DNA of 64,000 bases. Source: an uncultured Clostridia bacterium (GTDB taxonomy: Bacteria > Bacillota > Clostridia > Oscillospirales > Acutalibacteraceae). Both the position numbers and the translations under genes were made by a program. Every line of letters begins with the position of its first letter. The stretch's first letter is position 1. Location of the stretch: the NCBI GenBank assembly GCA_947584595.1, contig CANPWP010000001.1, forward strand, positions 1 to 64,000. The letters are read 5' to 3'. The notes under the pieces are model-generated. The model was not told the origin of the DNA. It ran no database searches and worked only from the letters and a program-made list of their open reading frames with translations. This document shows positions 34,542 through 43,950 of the stretch, piece after piece.

Positions 34542-36200
34542 TTAATCCAATACTGCACCCGATGCACCTGATGATACAAGCTTTGCATAACGGGACAGGT
34601 AGCCTGTTGTAATTTTCGGCTGTCTGGGGTTCCACTGTTCACGGCGTTTTTCAAGTTCTTCATCGGAAATAAGAATGTTGATCGTATTGTCGGGAATGTT
34701 GATTTCAATTGTATCGCCCTCTTCAATAAGAGCAATGTTTCCGCCAACTGCCGCCTCAGGAGAAACATGACCTATAGCAGCTCCTCTTGTTGCTCCTGAG
34801 AAACGACCGTCTGTAATAAGTGCAACGCAATTGCCCAAACCGCTTCCCATAATTGCAGATGTAGGGTTAAGCATTTCTCTCATGCCCGGACCGCCCTTAG
34901 GTCCTTCATAACGGATAACAACAACATCACCTGGATTGATTTTTCCGTCATAAATTGCATTCAGAGCGTCCTCTTCACAGTCAAAAACTCTTGCGTTGCC
35001 AGTGTGGCACATCATTTCTTCTGCAACGGCACTTCGCTTAACTACACAGCCGTCGGGAGCTAAGTTTCCTTTAAGAACTGCGATTCCGCCTGTTTTGCTG
35101 TACGGATTATCGTAGGTTCTGATAATCTCAGTATCTTTAATTTCACAGCCTGAAATGTTCTCTCCAACTGTTTTTCCTGTACAGGTCTTAATATCTGTAT
35201 GTAATAAACCGTGTTTTGCAAGCTCATTCATAACTGCATAAACTCCGCCCGCTTCATTAAGCTGTTCAATAAAGTGGTCGCCTGCAGGTGCAAGGTGGCA
35301 AAGGTTTGGTGTTTTTGCAGAAATGTTGTTTGCTATATCAAGATGTAAGTTAATACCGCATTCGTGAGCAATTGCAGGAAGATGAAGCATACTGTTTGTA
35401 CTGCATCCAAGCGCCATATCAACAGTAAGAGCATTCTCAAATGCCTCCTGAGTCATAATATCACGTGGACGGATATCGTTATTAACAAGCTCCATAATCT
35501 TCATACCTGCATGCTTTGCAAGCTGTAAACGCTGAGAATAAACGGCAGGAATTGTGCCGTTGCCTTTTAGCGCCATTCCAAGAACTTCACATAAGCAGTT
35601 CATCGAATTGGCTGTAAACATTCCTGAACAACTTCCGCAGCTGGGGCAGGCATTGTTTTCATATTCATTCAATTTTTCTTCGTCAATTTCTCCTACCTTA
35701 AATCGGGAAACTGCTTCCGAAACTGTTGAATAGCTGATTTTCTTTCCGTCAACCGTTCCTGCAAGCATAGGACCTCCGCTAACAAATATTGAGGGAATGT
35801 TAAGTCTTGCAGCAGCCATTAAAAGTCCGGGAACATTTTTGTCACAGTTAGGAACCATAACAAGACCGTCAAAAGCGTGAGCCTTTGTCATAGCTTCTGT
35901 TGAATCTGCAATAAGCTCACGGGTCACAAGAGAATATTTCATACCTTCGTGTCCCATTGCTATGCCGTCGCAAACTGCAATGGCAGGAAATACAATTGGT
36001 ACACCGCCTGCAAGAGATACACCCATTTTTACAGCTTCAACAACCTTATCAATATTCATATGACCTGGAACAATGTCGTTTTTTGAGCTGACAATGCCGA
36101 TTAAAGGCTTTTTTATTTCTTCATCTGTAAGTCCCAAAGCGTGAAGCAAAGTACGCTGAGGAGCAGCGTTTATACCCTTTTTAATTTTATCACTGTTCAT
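34542..36200 (-). CDS. ilvD: Dihydroxy-acid dehydratase IlvD
   Basis: The 552-residue iron-sulfur enzyme makes 2-keto acids for valine, isoleucine and pantothenate. The cluster-binding cysteines are in PNCDKNVPG and [19 protein letters not shown] (cited in part). Other family motifs are [15 protein letters not shown] and [20 protein letters not shown], the last with the catalytic Ser region. The length is normal. It stands alone here with its own promoter and no other ilv genes nearby. Confidence 0.97.
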   Translation of the reverse strand: MNSDKIKKGINAAPQRTLLHALGLTDEEIKKPLIGIVSSKNDIVPGHMNIDKVVEAVKMGVSLAGGVPIVFPAIAVCDGIAMGHEGMKYSLVTRELIADSTEAMTKAHAFDGLVMVPNCDKNVPGLLMAAARLNIPSIFVSGGPMLAGTVDGKKISYSTVSEAVSRFKVGEIDEEKLNEYENNACPSCGSCSGMFTANSMNCLCEVLGMALKGNGTIPAVYSQRLQLAKHAGMKIMELVNNDIRPRDIMTQEAFENALTVDMALGCSTNSMLHLPAIAHECGINLHLDIANNISAKTPNLCHLAPAGDHFIEQLNEAGGVYAVMNELAKHGLLHTDIKTCTGKTVGENISGCEIKDTEIIRTYDNPYSKTGGIAVLKGNLAPDGCVVKRSAVAEEMMCHTGNARVFDCEEDALNAIYDGKINPGDVVVIRYEGPKGGPGMREMLNPTSAIMGSGLGNCVALITDGRFSGATRGAAIGHVSPEAAVGGNIALIEEGDTIEINIPDNTINILISDEELEKRREQWNPRQPKITTGYLSRYAKLVSSGASGAVLD

Positions 36201-36239
36201 TGTAAGACACCCTTTAATATAATAAATTTACATATAGTA

Positions 36240-36268
36240 ATTATATAACCGTATAAAAAAATCGTCAA
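36240..36268 (-). promoter_or_regulatory. Promoter of ilvD
   Basis: On the minus strand: TTGACG (36263-36268), 17 bases, TATAAT (36240-36245). The leader is only about 35 bases, so no T-box or peptide attenuator is present. Confidence 0.75.
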
Positions 36269-36332
36269 GTGCTATTTGTTTTCCAAACGACACAAAAATC
36301 TGTATAAAATTTTATTGATAAAATAAACAAAA

Positions 36333-36362
36333 CCGCTGTAAAACTATAAAGCTATACAGCGG
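36333..36362 (-). terminator. Hairpin downstream of the decayed accessory region
   Basis: CCGCTGTA/TACAGCGG form an 8-bp stem, and TTTTGTTTATTTT follows on the minus strand. Between it and the acyltransferase (36363-36709) no intact gene is seen. Short protein-like minus-strand stretches there (for example IGSLFHKGVEMGIRNK and APDYSYESVLIRYLETK) in different frames suggest decayed coding DNA. Confidence 0.6.
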
Positions 36363-36709
36363 AAATTATTTTTAATTATGTCAAATTATTATCTAATGAT
36401 ATAAAATCACATATACAAAATCAAAAAGGCTTAAATCTTTCTCTATTTATAACAATTTTATTTATCCTGTGTTTTCATCGTCGGGAGCTATTATAAAATA
36501 ATTTTTTATTTATTTAAGCCACTTTTTGTTTCTAAATATCTAATTAATACTGATTCATACGAATAATCTGGGGCTAAAATTTACAAAAATAGGTTGCACT
36601 TTATTTCGTATACCCATTTCCACACCTTTATGAAAAAGACTCCCAATATAATGAGATTATTCACCTTAAATTTAATCTCCATTTATTAACATATAAAAAC
36701 ATATTTTCA

Positions 36710-37818
36710 TTAACTAATTAATCGTCTTATGAAAGAAATTCTTCTCATTATTAGAGAAATAATTAAACATATCAACAAAATGCCAATTGCATAAACAATA
36801 TTGAACGGAATATTACAAAAGAATGGATATTTTTCTATAGTACTTTTAGTAAGAAAAATAAATATTTCATGCATAAAATATATTCCAAGTGTATTACATG
36901 ATATTGTACGTATAATAGTAATATCTTTTTTTAGATTCAAGCAAAGTACAAATATACAAATTACATTTGTAAATGTAAAAATAGTATCATATCCATTCCA
37001 TACAACATCCCAAATTTCGCCAGAGTATTTTGAATAACAAATTCCAATTCCCCATAAGCATAAACAACTTGCAGCCATAATGAGAACTGCCATTATATTT
37101 CGTTTTAAAGGTTTAAAACTTAATATTTTATCCTTTATTTGATAGAAAAATCCACCAACACAAAAATACACAAAAGCATATCCATAAGTTCCACGAAATG
37201 GATTAAATATATTAAAAAAGTTAGCACCTTGCAAAGTAGTGCTTTTATGTAAGATAGTAGTTAAGAAAATAGTAGCACCTTCATTAAGTAAAGCATTGCC
37301 AAATGTAAGAATTGCACATACTATGATAAAATAAAAAAATATTTTTTTACTATGATCATATACCACCTTTAAAAGTGGAAATAATATGTATAAGCAAACC
37401 AAAGCGCCTAAAAACCATAAAGAATTTATCCAACCAACTTCCTGTCTCCATAAAATTTTGATAATCTCTTTTAGGGATAAAAACTCGTTTTTAATAGGCA
37501 TTAAAATACTAATTTTTGCAATACCCATACTACATAAAGAATAATTATATGTATTATTTTATATATGTGTTTTTTTAGATTGAATTCTTTATTAAATAAT
37601 AAATATCCATTTGCAAAGAAAAACAAAGGCACACATGGTGATAAAATTGTTCTAAATAAGTATCTAGCATAATACAAATAAGTAGGCTCGTTTACTATAT
37701 CATTTAAATACAAAGTACTATGATATATTAAAACTAATAATATTGCTATACATTCCAATAAATCTATACTTACTTCTCTATATTTCTTACTTGTTAAAGT
37801 TAGTGCCTTGCACTTCAT
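36710..37818 (-). pseudogene. Acyltransferase 3 family protein, split by a frameshift
   Basis: Two overlapping minus-strand ORFs (37501-37818 and 36710-37528) are the N- and C-terminal parts of one acyltransferase-3 (OafA/WecH-like) membrane protein. The N part has SIDLLECIAILLVLIYHS and FFFANGYLLF; the C part continues the helices to YFMHEIFIFL. At 37513-37517 the minus strand has five A; one more A would join the frames into 369 residues reading QKISIL across the joint. Such enzymes O-acetylate surface sugars. The start ATG follows AAGGGGG. It could be phase-variable, a true pseudogene or a sequencing error. Confidence 0.8.
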
Positions 37819-37879
37819 TTTGTAACCCCCTTTTACAATAAAACTTGTTGCCTATCAGATAATAACGACATGTATTTGG

Positions 37880-38340
37880 ATATAATTTCAACAATCAATT
37901 ATTAATCTTGATTGATTTCGCTGTTTTGCTTTTTCATCTACGTATCTTGTAGCGCTCTCTATCATAGTCTTATTAAAGCAGATGAATTTATAATTTGTAT
38001 TTTTCCTCAATGCTTTTTACCATAAAAAGCCCTTTTATACTAACATTTTTTAATTATAATACGTAAAAACTATAATATACGAATCAAGATATAAACAGGA
38101 ATGCAAAGTGTCGTTTCGCAGTCATTTTTAAATATTATTTTTCTAATAATAAATAACTAACTTATTTATCATAAGATTTTATCGTCGTAAAGCACAACAA
38201 GATCATTTTCCCTTATATCCGTATTTTATTTCTTTTCCTATCTGATTTATACGCTAACACACCGATTTTCGCAGAATTATTTTTAATTTCAATTAAAACA
38301 CAACGCCAATTAAAGCAAAATAGAAACAATTCAGCCGTAT
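37880..38340 (-). pseudogene. Decayed coding sequence in a 657-base gene-free gap
   Basis: No intact ORF fills 37819-38475. On the minus strand near 38170-38330, three successive frames give a protein-like string when joined: NNSAKIGVLAYKSD, then QIGKEIKYGYKG, then ENDLVVLYDDKIL. Near 37900-38030, MVKSIEEKYK after a GGG-containing site is followed in other frames by INSSALIR and MIESATRYVDEKAKQRNQ. Multiple frameshifts mark these as dead fragments. I cannot name the families. GTTTCGCAGTCA at about 38112 also matches the 16581-16690 repeat. Confidence 0.4.
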
Positions 38341-38475
38341 TTTGGGTGATGTTTCTTAGTTAATTATTTACTACATTTCTCCCCAAAAAATGACGTTTCA
38401 AAAACGGTGTTTAGTAACTATCATTTAAATAAGCGGGAATTTGTATTACTCTTATAAATAAATTTTTTTAATATG

Positions 38476-38988
38476 TTACTTTTCTTCTGATACACATTTT
38501 GCTTTTAACACTAATCTATGAAAATTAATTAATTTGTGATTTTGTAAAACATCTTGATTTTTAGGTGCATTACTAAAATGTAATTTCTGACCATTAATTC
38601 CTGTAGTAGTTATTCCTTTAACGCCACTAGCTGCTAATTTAACAAAATCATCTAATTCAATAATATATATATCAATATTAATATCACTGTCTCGGCAAAT
38701 TTTATCAATAAAAACAAAAGCAACTGTAGGTATCAATCCAAAACTTTTTGCAAAGTCTCTTAATTTATTTTGTTGATTTTCGTCAAATGGTTGTTGTGGT
38801 CCATCAGTTGTAAAAATCCTTGATTTAACTGAGATTGCATATTTTTTTTCTCCGTCTGTAGCAATTAAGTCAGCGCCTACATGATCAACATATGCAACTC
38901 TATGTTTATATAACCGCCCAATTATAAACATAACTAATTGTTCTCCAAAATCTCCTAATTGTTTTGGTAATCTATCATTATTTTTCAT
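38476..38988 (-). CDS. Nuclease-like protein, probable PD-(D/E)XK fold
   Basis: The 170-residue protein opens with LPKQLGDFGEQLVMFIIGRL, a helix with a conserved-type glutamate, then VDHVGADLIATDGEKKYAISVKSR. The Asp followed by an S-V-K strand resembles the PD-(D/E)XK nuclease active site, here with the second acidic position apparently replaced by Ser. It could be a restriction-type or repair nuclease, or an immunity-type protein. No methylase or toxin partner is adjacent. The gene stands alone in the decayed accessory region. The ribosome binding site is AAAGAGG. Confidence 0.5.
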   Translation of the reverse strand: MKNNDRLPKQLGDFGEQLVMFIIGRLYKHRVAYVDHVGADLIATDGEKKYAISVKSRIFTTDGPQQPFDENQQNKLRDFAKSFGLIPTVAFVFIDKICRDSDINIDIYIIELDDFVKLAASGVKGITTTGINGQKLHFSNAPKNQDVLQNHKLINFHRLVLKAKCVSEEK

Positions 38989-39106
38989 AGTTAGCCTCTT
39001 TCTATAATATTCCGTTTTTCATTATTTTGTCAAATCTCGATTTTCTTTTTCTGTTATAAAAATGGGCAACCCCTATAGGATTTACCATTTTCCGTCAAAT
39101 ATAGAC

Positions 39107-39433
39107 TTAGAAAACTCCTTTGTTGTATTTGTTTTGCACTGCAACAATAAAACCTATTCCTATACCTAAACCTATAATTAGTACCGCATCGGCAACTATT
39201 GCAATTGTTTTATCATTATCAGAAGCTCCGAATAATCCGATAATGCATCTGAGTAGCGACGCCATTGCGACGACAAGAAGTGCTTTCCCAAAGGCTTTTC
39301 CGTTAGCTGCTTTATCGGTGACTTTTATTTGATGATAAGAATGTATTAAATTTGTTTTGTCCCTGTAAATCGCTATGCTGAATGCCAACAAAAGCGATGC
39401 CGCTAAAAACATTATCACAGAATATACCAACAT
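39107..39433 (-). CDS. Small membrane protein, DUF3784-like
   Basis: The 108-residue protein has three hydrophobic helices (about 3-22, 50-68 and 78-100) joined by a charged loop (YRDKTNLIHSYHQIKV). This layout and the segment before the second helix resemble DUF3784 proteins, which are found beside transporters and immunity genes in Firmicutes; the function is unknown. Short similar sequences flank the gene (AAAATGGGCAACCCC near 39058 and AAAATAGGCAATCTC near 39462), perhaps traces of a duplication. Confidence 0.6.
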   Translation of the reverse strand: MLVYSVIMFLAASLLLAFSIAIYRDKTNLIHSYHQIKVTDKAANGKAFGKALLVVAMASLLRCIIGLFGASDNDKTIAIVADAVLIIGLGIGIGFIVAVQNKYNKGVF

Positions 39434-39560
39434 AATAAATACTACCTATATTTCTCTTTATGAAAATAGGCAATCTCGATATTGGATTACTCATTCACAC
39501 TTTAAAATTTTGCAATTTTTTTGCCTTTGCACGTTTTCCTACATCAATTGGTGTAAGGTG

Positions 39561-39598
39561 TAAGGTTTTCCGCTCTCTCCGTGTCCGAAAAACCTTAA
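39561..39598 (-). terminator. Possible hairpin after lysS
   Basis: AAGGTTTTCCG and CGAAAAACCTT pair with one mismatch around a 13-base loop just past the lysS stop codon. There is no T run on the minus strand, so intrinsic termination is uncertain. Confidence 0.35.
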
Positions 39599-39623
39599 TT
39601 TTACGGGCTTTTTCGCACTTCGG

Positions 39624-41105
39624 TCAATCTAAGGGCTTCATTGTCGGGAACAATAAAACATCACGGATAGCGGCGGAATCGGTTAGGAGCATTACCATTC
39701 TATCTATACCGAAGCCGATACCTCCTGTGGGAGGCATTCCGATTTCAAGAGCATTTAAAAAGTCCTCATCAGTTGTATTTGCTTCTTCGTCACCCTGCGC
39801 AAGCAAAGCCTCCTGAGCTTTAAAACGCTCTCTCTGGTCGATTGGGTCGTTAAGCTCTGAATAAGCGTTAGCCATTTCCCAACCATTCATAAAGAATTCA
39901 AAGCGTTCTACATAATCAGGATTGTCCGGTTTCTTCTTTGTAAGAGGTGAAATTTCAACAGGGTGATCCATTACAAATGTAGGCTGAATCATATGTTCCT
40001 CCGCATATTCTTCAAAAAACAGGTTAAGAATATCTCCCTTTTTATGTCTTTCTTCAAATTCAATACCTTTTTCTTTTGCAAGAGCTTTTGCCTCTTCATC
40101 AGTATGAATTTCAGAAAAATCTACACCTGCATATTTTTTAACAGCGTCAACCATTGTAATTCTTTCAAATGGCTTGCCTAAATCCATTTCAATGCCATTA
40201 TAGGTAATTTTTGTTGTTCCTAAAACATCCTGTGCAACGTGACGATAGAGTTTTTCTGTTAAATCCATCATACCGTTATAATCCGTATAAGCCTGATAAA
40301 GCTCCATAAGGGTAAATTCGGGATTATGTCTTGTATCAAGACCTTCATTTCTGAAAACTCTTCCTATTTCATAAACCCGTTCCATACCGCCTACTATTAA
40401 TCTTTTTAAATAAAGTTCAAGGGAAATTCTAAGCTTTAAATCTTCATTTAATGCATTAAAATGAGTTTCAAAGGGACGTGCGGAAGCACCGCCTGCATTT
40501 GAAACAAGCATAGGAGTTTCAACCTCCATAAAGCCCTGATCATCAAGGTATCTTCGGATACTGCTGATAATTTGTGAACGCTTAATAAAGGTATCTTTAA
40601 CCTCAGGGTTCATAATAAGGTCAACATAACGCTGGCGGTATCTTAAATCCGTATCCTTTAAGCCGTGGAATTTTTCAGGCAATGGTCTGAGTGATTTTGA
40701 GAGAAGTTTTGCCTCTTTAGCGTGAACACTGATTTCTCCTACCTGTGTTTTGAAAACGAAGCCCTTGACTTCAACAATATCGCCTATATCCCATTTTTTT
40801 AAAAGGTTATAGGATTCCTCGCCCAAATCATCAAATTTTGCAAAAATCTGCATTTTTCCTGTTTTGTCGTAAATATCAAGGAAAGACACCTTGCCCTTTC
40901 CTCTTTTAGACATAACTCGGCCTGCAATACAAACGTCTTTATTTTCAAGTTCGTCAAATCTTTCCGATATTTCAGAATTAAAAATATTTCTGTCGCTTGT
41001 TGTTTCTGCAAAAGGGTCTTTGCCCATTTCCTGTAAACTTTTTAATTTATCTCTGCGAACCTGCAAAAGGTCGCCTGAATTATTCTGCTGTGGATTCTGA
41101 CTCAT
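39624..41105 (-). CDS. lysS: Lysyl-tRNA synthetase, class II
   Basis: The 493-residue enzyme charges tRNA-Lys. An N-terminal OB-fold anticodon domain (VCIAGRVMSKRGKGKVSFLDI) precedes the class II core with motif 1, motif 2 (ERVYEIGRVFRNEGLDTRHNPEFT, cited in part) and motif 3 (GIGFGIDRMVMLLTD). PVEISPLTKK is also typical. The length is normal. It follows greA closely and is likely transcribed from the greA promoter. Confidence 0.97.
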   Translation of the reverse strand: MSQNPQQNNSGDLLQVRRDKLKSLQEMGKDPFAETTSDRNIFNSEISERFDELENKDVCIAGRVMSKRGKGKVSFLDIYDKTGKMQIFAKFDDLGEESYNLLKKWDIGDIVEVKGFVFKTQVGEISVHAKEAKLLSKSLRPLPEKFHGLKDTDLRYRQRYVDLIMNPEVKDTFIKRSQIISSIRRYLDDQGFMEVETPMLVSNAGGASARPFETHFNALNEDLKLRISLELYLKRLIVGGMERVYEIGRVFRNEGLDTRHNPEFTLMELYQAYTDYNGMMDLTEKLYRHVAQDVLGTTKITYNGIEMDLGKPFERITMVDAVKKYAGVDFSEIHTDEEAKALAKEKGIEFEERHKKGDILNLFFEEYAEEHMIQPTFVMDHPVEISPLTKKKPDNPDYVERFEFFMNGWEMANAYSELNDPIDQRERFKAQEALLAQGDEEANTTDEDFLNALEIGMPPTGGIGFGIDRMVMLLTDSAAIRDVLLFPTMKPLD

Positions 41106-41144
41106 TAAACAAACTCCTTTAACTTTCCCTGCTTATAAACTATA

Positions 41145-41618
41145 TTATTTTGAAATTGTAAGAATTTTAACTCCCATAACGCCTGACGGAGTTTCAACCT
41201 CAACGACATCGCCCTCTTTATGACCTAAAATTGCCTTGCCAATTGGAGATTCGTCTGAAATTTTTCCGTTTTTGGGGTCTGTATCGTTAGAGCCGACGAT
41301 TTTGTACTCAACTACTTTACCGCTTGCAACCATTTCCAATGTAACCTTAGATGCAAGATGAACATATTCGTTTGAAATTTCATTTTCATTAATTATCTGT
41401 GCGTTTTTAAGAGTAGCTTCAATGGTAACGATTCTTGCTTCCATAATTGCCTGTTCATTTTTAGCGTCGTCATATTCACTGTTCTCGGAAAGGTCTCCGT
41501 AAGAACGGGCAACTTTAATTTTTTCTGCAATTTCGGTACGTTTTTCGGTTTTCAGAAATTCAAGTTCCTCTTCTAATTTTTTATATCCTTCTTCAGTAAG
41601 CATTATTGTTTTAGCCAT
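41145..41618 (-). CDS. greA: Transcription elongation factor GreA
   Basis: The 157-residue factor rescues backtracked RNA polymerase by stimulating transcript cleavage. The N-terminal coiled-coil has the acidic tip ([17 protein letters not shown], with the D and E that act in the active site), and the C-terminal FKBP-like domain holds [25 protein letters not shown]. It is followed after 39 bases by lysS, a common pairing in Firmicutes. Confidence 0.97.
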   Translation of the reverse strand: MAKTIMLTEEGYKKLEEELEFLKTEKRTEIAEKIKVARSYGDLSENSEYDDAKNEQAIMEARIVTIEATLKNAQIINENEISNEYVHLASKVTLEMVASGKVVEYKIVGSNDTDPKNGKISDESPIGKAILGHKEGDVVEVETPSGVMGVKILTISK

Positions 41619-41665
41619 TATCTTTATACATTCCTTTCATCAAGAATTTTTCTGCATATAATAGT

Positions 41666-41694
41666 ATTATAGGTATTTTAAATAATTATGTCAA
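41666..41694 (-). promoter_or_regulatory. Consensus promoter of greA-lysS
   Basis: On the minus strand: TTGACA (41689-41694), 17 bases, TATAAT (41666-41671); both hexamers are perfect. The -35 overlaps the last codons of the preceding 275-residue gene. Confidence 0.85.
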
Positions 41695-42518
41695 GCACGG
41701 GACTCAAAATAAGCACAGATTGATTCTATCCTTGTTCCCCCGGAATAATTACTGCATATCATCGGTACTATTGAGCCAAATTGATGTTGTCTTGCCTTTG
41801 TATATAGTGCGGACGCAAAATATATATCAGACAGCTCCGCAGGTTTTATCGTTTCAAATTTATTTGGCATTTTAAAGTGATACCTAAAATAAATTGCTCC
41901 GTTTTGTGCGGTTTTGGGGCATGATGATGTTAAAGTAATTGCCTGATTTTTGATAGGCAGTCTTTCATTAATAGTACAAGGTGCAATTAAAAAATCACAA
42001 TTTTCAATACAGTCAACAGTATTACAAATTATAGGTGAAATACCTGTTTCCTCTAAAATCAGTTCCGAAACCTTTGCGTACAGTTCTTTGTTATTAGAAA
42101 TGACCTTAGCCTCAGGGCAGTATTTTAACAAATGAATAAGATAATCTGAATTTTCTCCGTCAATATCATAAAAGCAAACATTCAAATTCTGCGGGTTTTC
42201 TATCTTACCAAGCACATACAAAGCCATATTTGTGCAAAGTCTTTGATTAAATTCCTGAGATTCAAACCGCTTATATCCCATATTTTCAGGAAGCTCAAGA
42301 TACTCTGAACAAAGGAGATGATTCCTTTGAACTCCTACAATTTTATCTATTTCATTCCAGTTGATTTTACCCGTTCTGTTTATGTACTCAATGTGTCTGA
42401 GGGTAACTCCTCTTACCTGCTTTATATCTGTTTTAATTTTATTTCCTTTAATATGATTAAATAATTTTTTAAACCATAAATTTTCTGTTTTTTGGGTAAC
42501 CGTCAACGCTGTCAACAT
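41691..42518 (-). CDS. Hypothetical 275-residue protein with Rossmann-like segment
   Basis: I do not recognise the family. The N-terminal part is basic (KKLFNHIKGNKIKTDIKQVRG); the middle looks like alternating strands and helices (LNVCFYDIDGENSDYLIHLL, AKVISNNKELY, CDFLIAPC), as in a Rossmann-type fold. The C-terminal part holds several cysteines and a glycine-rich YSGGTRIES. No signal peptide or membrane helix is seen. Its start lies directly after the hairpin that terminates the M23 peptidase gene, and its SD sequence is inside that hairpin, so expression is probably low and read-through dependent. Confidence 0.65.
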   Translation of the reverse strand: MLTALTVTQKTENLWFKKLFNHIKGNKIKTDIKQVRGVTLRHIEYINRTGKINWNEIDKIVGVQRNHLLCSEYLELPENMGYKRFESQEFNQRLCTNMALYVLGKIENPQNLNVCFYDIDGENSDYLIHLLKYCPEAKVISNNKELYAKVSELILEETGISPIICNTVDCIENCDFLIAPCTINERLPIKNQAITLTSSCPKTAQNGAIYFRYHFKMPNKFETIKPAELSDIYFASALYTKARQHQFGSIVPMICSNYSGGTRIESICAYFESRA

Positions 42519-42520
42519 AA

Positions 42521-42567
42521 AAAAGCCTCCTGCATATATCTATAAAAATTTATATGCAAAAGGCTTT
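42521..42567 (-). terminator. Terminator whose 3' arm contains the next gene's ribosome binding site
   Basis: On the minus strand AAAGCCT and TGCATATA arms pair with TATATGCA and AGGCTTT around a CC/AA internal loop and a 12-base loop. Six T follow and run straight into the ATG of the 275-residue gene. The SD sequence GGAGG (42526-42530) lies in the 3' arm, so the hairpin both terminates transcripts and hides the site in read-through RNA. Confidence 0.75.
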
Positions 42568-42583
42568 GATTTAATTATTAAAT

Positions 42584-43912
42584 TTAACCCGGAAATTCCG
42601 ACATCGGATTATATCTTTCTCCGTAATATCTGCATTCAAAATGGAGGTGCGGACCTGTTGATTCTCCCGTCGAACCGACTGTGCCAATAACTTGTCCGGC
42701 AGATACATAGTCTCCGATAGATACAGACACAGAGGTAAGATGAGCATAAATTGTAGCTTTACCGTTGCCGTGGTCAATCCAGACATAGTTTCCATATCCG
42801 CCGCCGCAACCGCAACTTCCGCTTTTACCCCAGTTATGTACACATCCCGTATTGGCTGAAATCACCGTTCCAGATGCAGCGGCAATAACATTTGAACCCA
42901 TTATTCCGCCGCCTGCAATATCAATTGCTCCGTGGTTATATGAACCTCTGTCTTCATTCCATTCTGATGTAAGGTAATAATATCCCGGACAAGGCCATAC
43001 ATAACCTCCGCTTGAATCAGGCGTGCTATAATTTAAATCGGTATTGCCGCCGGACGAGTCACCGCCATCTGAATTATTTTTATTTTCATCAGGGTCATCT
43101 GAAGAAACGTTATTTTGCTCATTTTTCTTTTTCTCTTCTTCAGCTTCCTGCTGTTTCTTTTTTTCAGCCTCTTCAGCGGCTTTTTGTGCTTCATAATAAT
43201 CCTGAATCTGTTTTTCAACATCTGACTTTTCAGCAGATGTATTTGAAATATTTGCAATTAAAGATTCGCTTTCTGTATATAAAGTATCAAGCAGCTTTTC
43301 ATTTTCGTCAAGAAGGTCCTGAAGCTCCTGCTGATCGGCAGTCAATTCTTCTTCAACCTTTTTAAGCTCTGCTTTATTGCTCTCCAATTGCTTTTTGTCA
43401 GCAGAAATCTTTTCCAGTTTTCCTTTAATTTCGTTAATTAAATTAGAGTCATAAGCTGATAATGTTTTTACCAGTTCAAGTTTATCAAGGAAATCGGAAA
43501 AATTCTTTGCACCGAAAATAATTTCCAGATCGGAAGCCCCGCCTGACATATAAATAGTTCTGATACGGCTTTTGAGGGTTTCCATCTGAATTTTTATATC
43601 CTCATTGCCTTTATCAATATCCTTTTGCAGCTTTGTAATATTTTTATCGAGCTCATCACTTTTGCTGTGATTAAGAGAAAGTTGTTCGCTTAAAACTCCG
43701 ATTTTTTTTACAAGAGCATCGCTGTAGGCCTCTTTTTCAGATATATTTTCCTTTGTATTATTAAGAATATTCTGATACTCTGCGTCTTGCTCTTCAAGTC
43801 TTGCAAGCTGTTCCTCAAGGGAATCTATATCATCAGCAGCAAAAGTACCAAGAATCGTACCAAAACATATAATGCAGACAAACAAAACTGCGGCAATTAT
43901 CTTTTTTGCCAT
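42584..43912 (-). CDS. Secreted coiled-coil M23 peptidase (EnvC/PcsB-like)
   Basis: After a signal peptide (MAKKIIAAVLFVCIICF to FAA) comes a long coiled coil (about residues 30-245 of the track ORF), a low-complexity charged and Asn/Ser/Gly-rich linker, and a C-terminal LytM/M23 domain with NHGAIDIAG and HLHFECRYYG. It lies directly after ftsE-ftsX, the arrangement in which FtsEX activates a coiled-coil peptidoglycan hydrolase or its activator at the septum. I prefer the ATG at 43912, which starts the signal peptide; the track begins 15 codons earlier. The coding start overlaps nothing but follows ftsX closely. Confidence 0.88.
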   Translation of the reverse strand: MAKKIIAAVLFVCIICFGTILGTFAADDIDSLEEQLARLEEQDAEYQNILNNTKENISEKEAYSDALVKKIGVLSEQLSLNHSKSDELDKNITKLQKDIDKGNEDIKIQMETLKSRIRTIYMSGGASDLEIIFGAKNFSDFLDKLELVKTLSAYDSNLINEIKGKLEKISADKKQLESNKAELKKVEEELTADQQELQDLLDENEKLLDTLYTESESLIANISNTSAEKSDVEKQIQDYYEAQKAAEEAEKKKQQEAEEEKKKNEQNNVSSDDPDENKNNSDGGDSSGGNTDLNYSTPDSSGGYVWPCPGYYYLTSEWNEDRGSYNHGAIDIAGGGIMGSNVIAAASGTVISANTGCVHNWGKSGSCGCGGGYGNYVWIDHGNGKATIYAHLTSVSVSIGDYVSAGQVIGTVGSTGESTGPHLHFECRYYGERYNPMSEFPG

Positions 43913-43950
43913 CCGTCCCCCAATTCCTTTCATTATAATTTCAAAAAGAT

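Noticed and set aside
37501-37528. Programmed ribosomal frameshift in the acyltransferase
   Set aside because: No slippery heptamer of the usual X-XXY-YYZ form with a downstream structure or upstream SD was found; homopolymer change is simpler.
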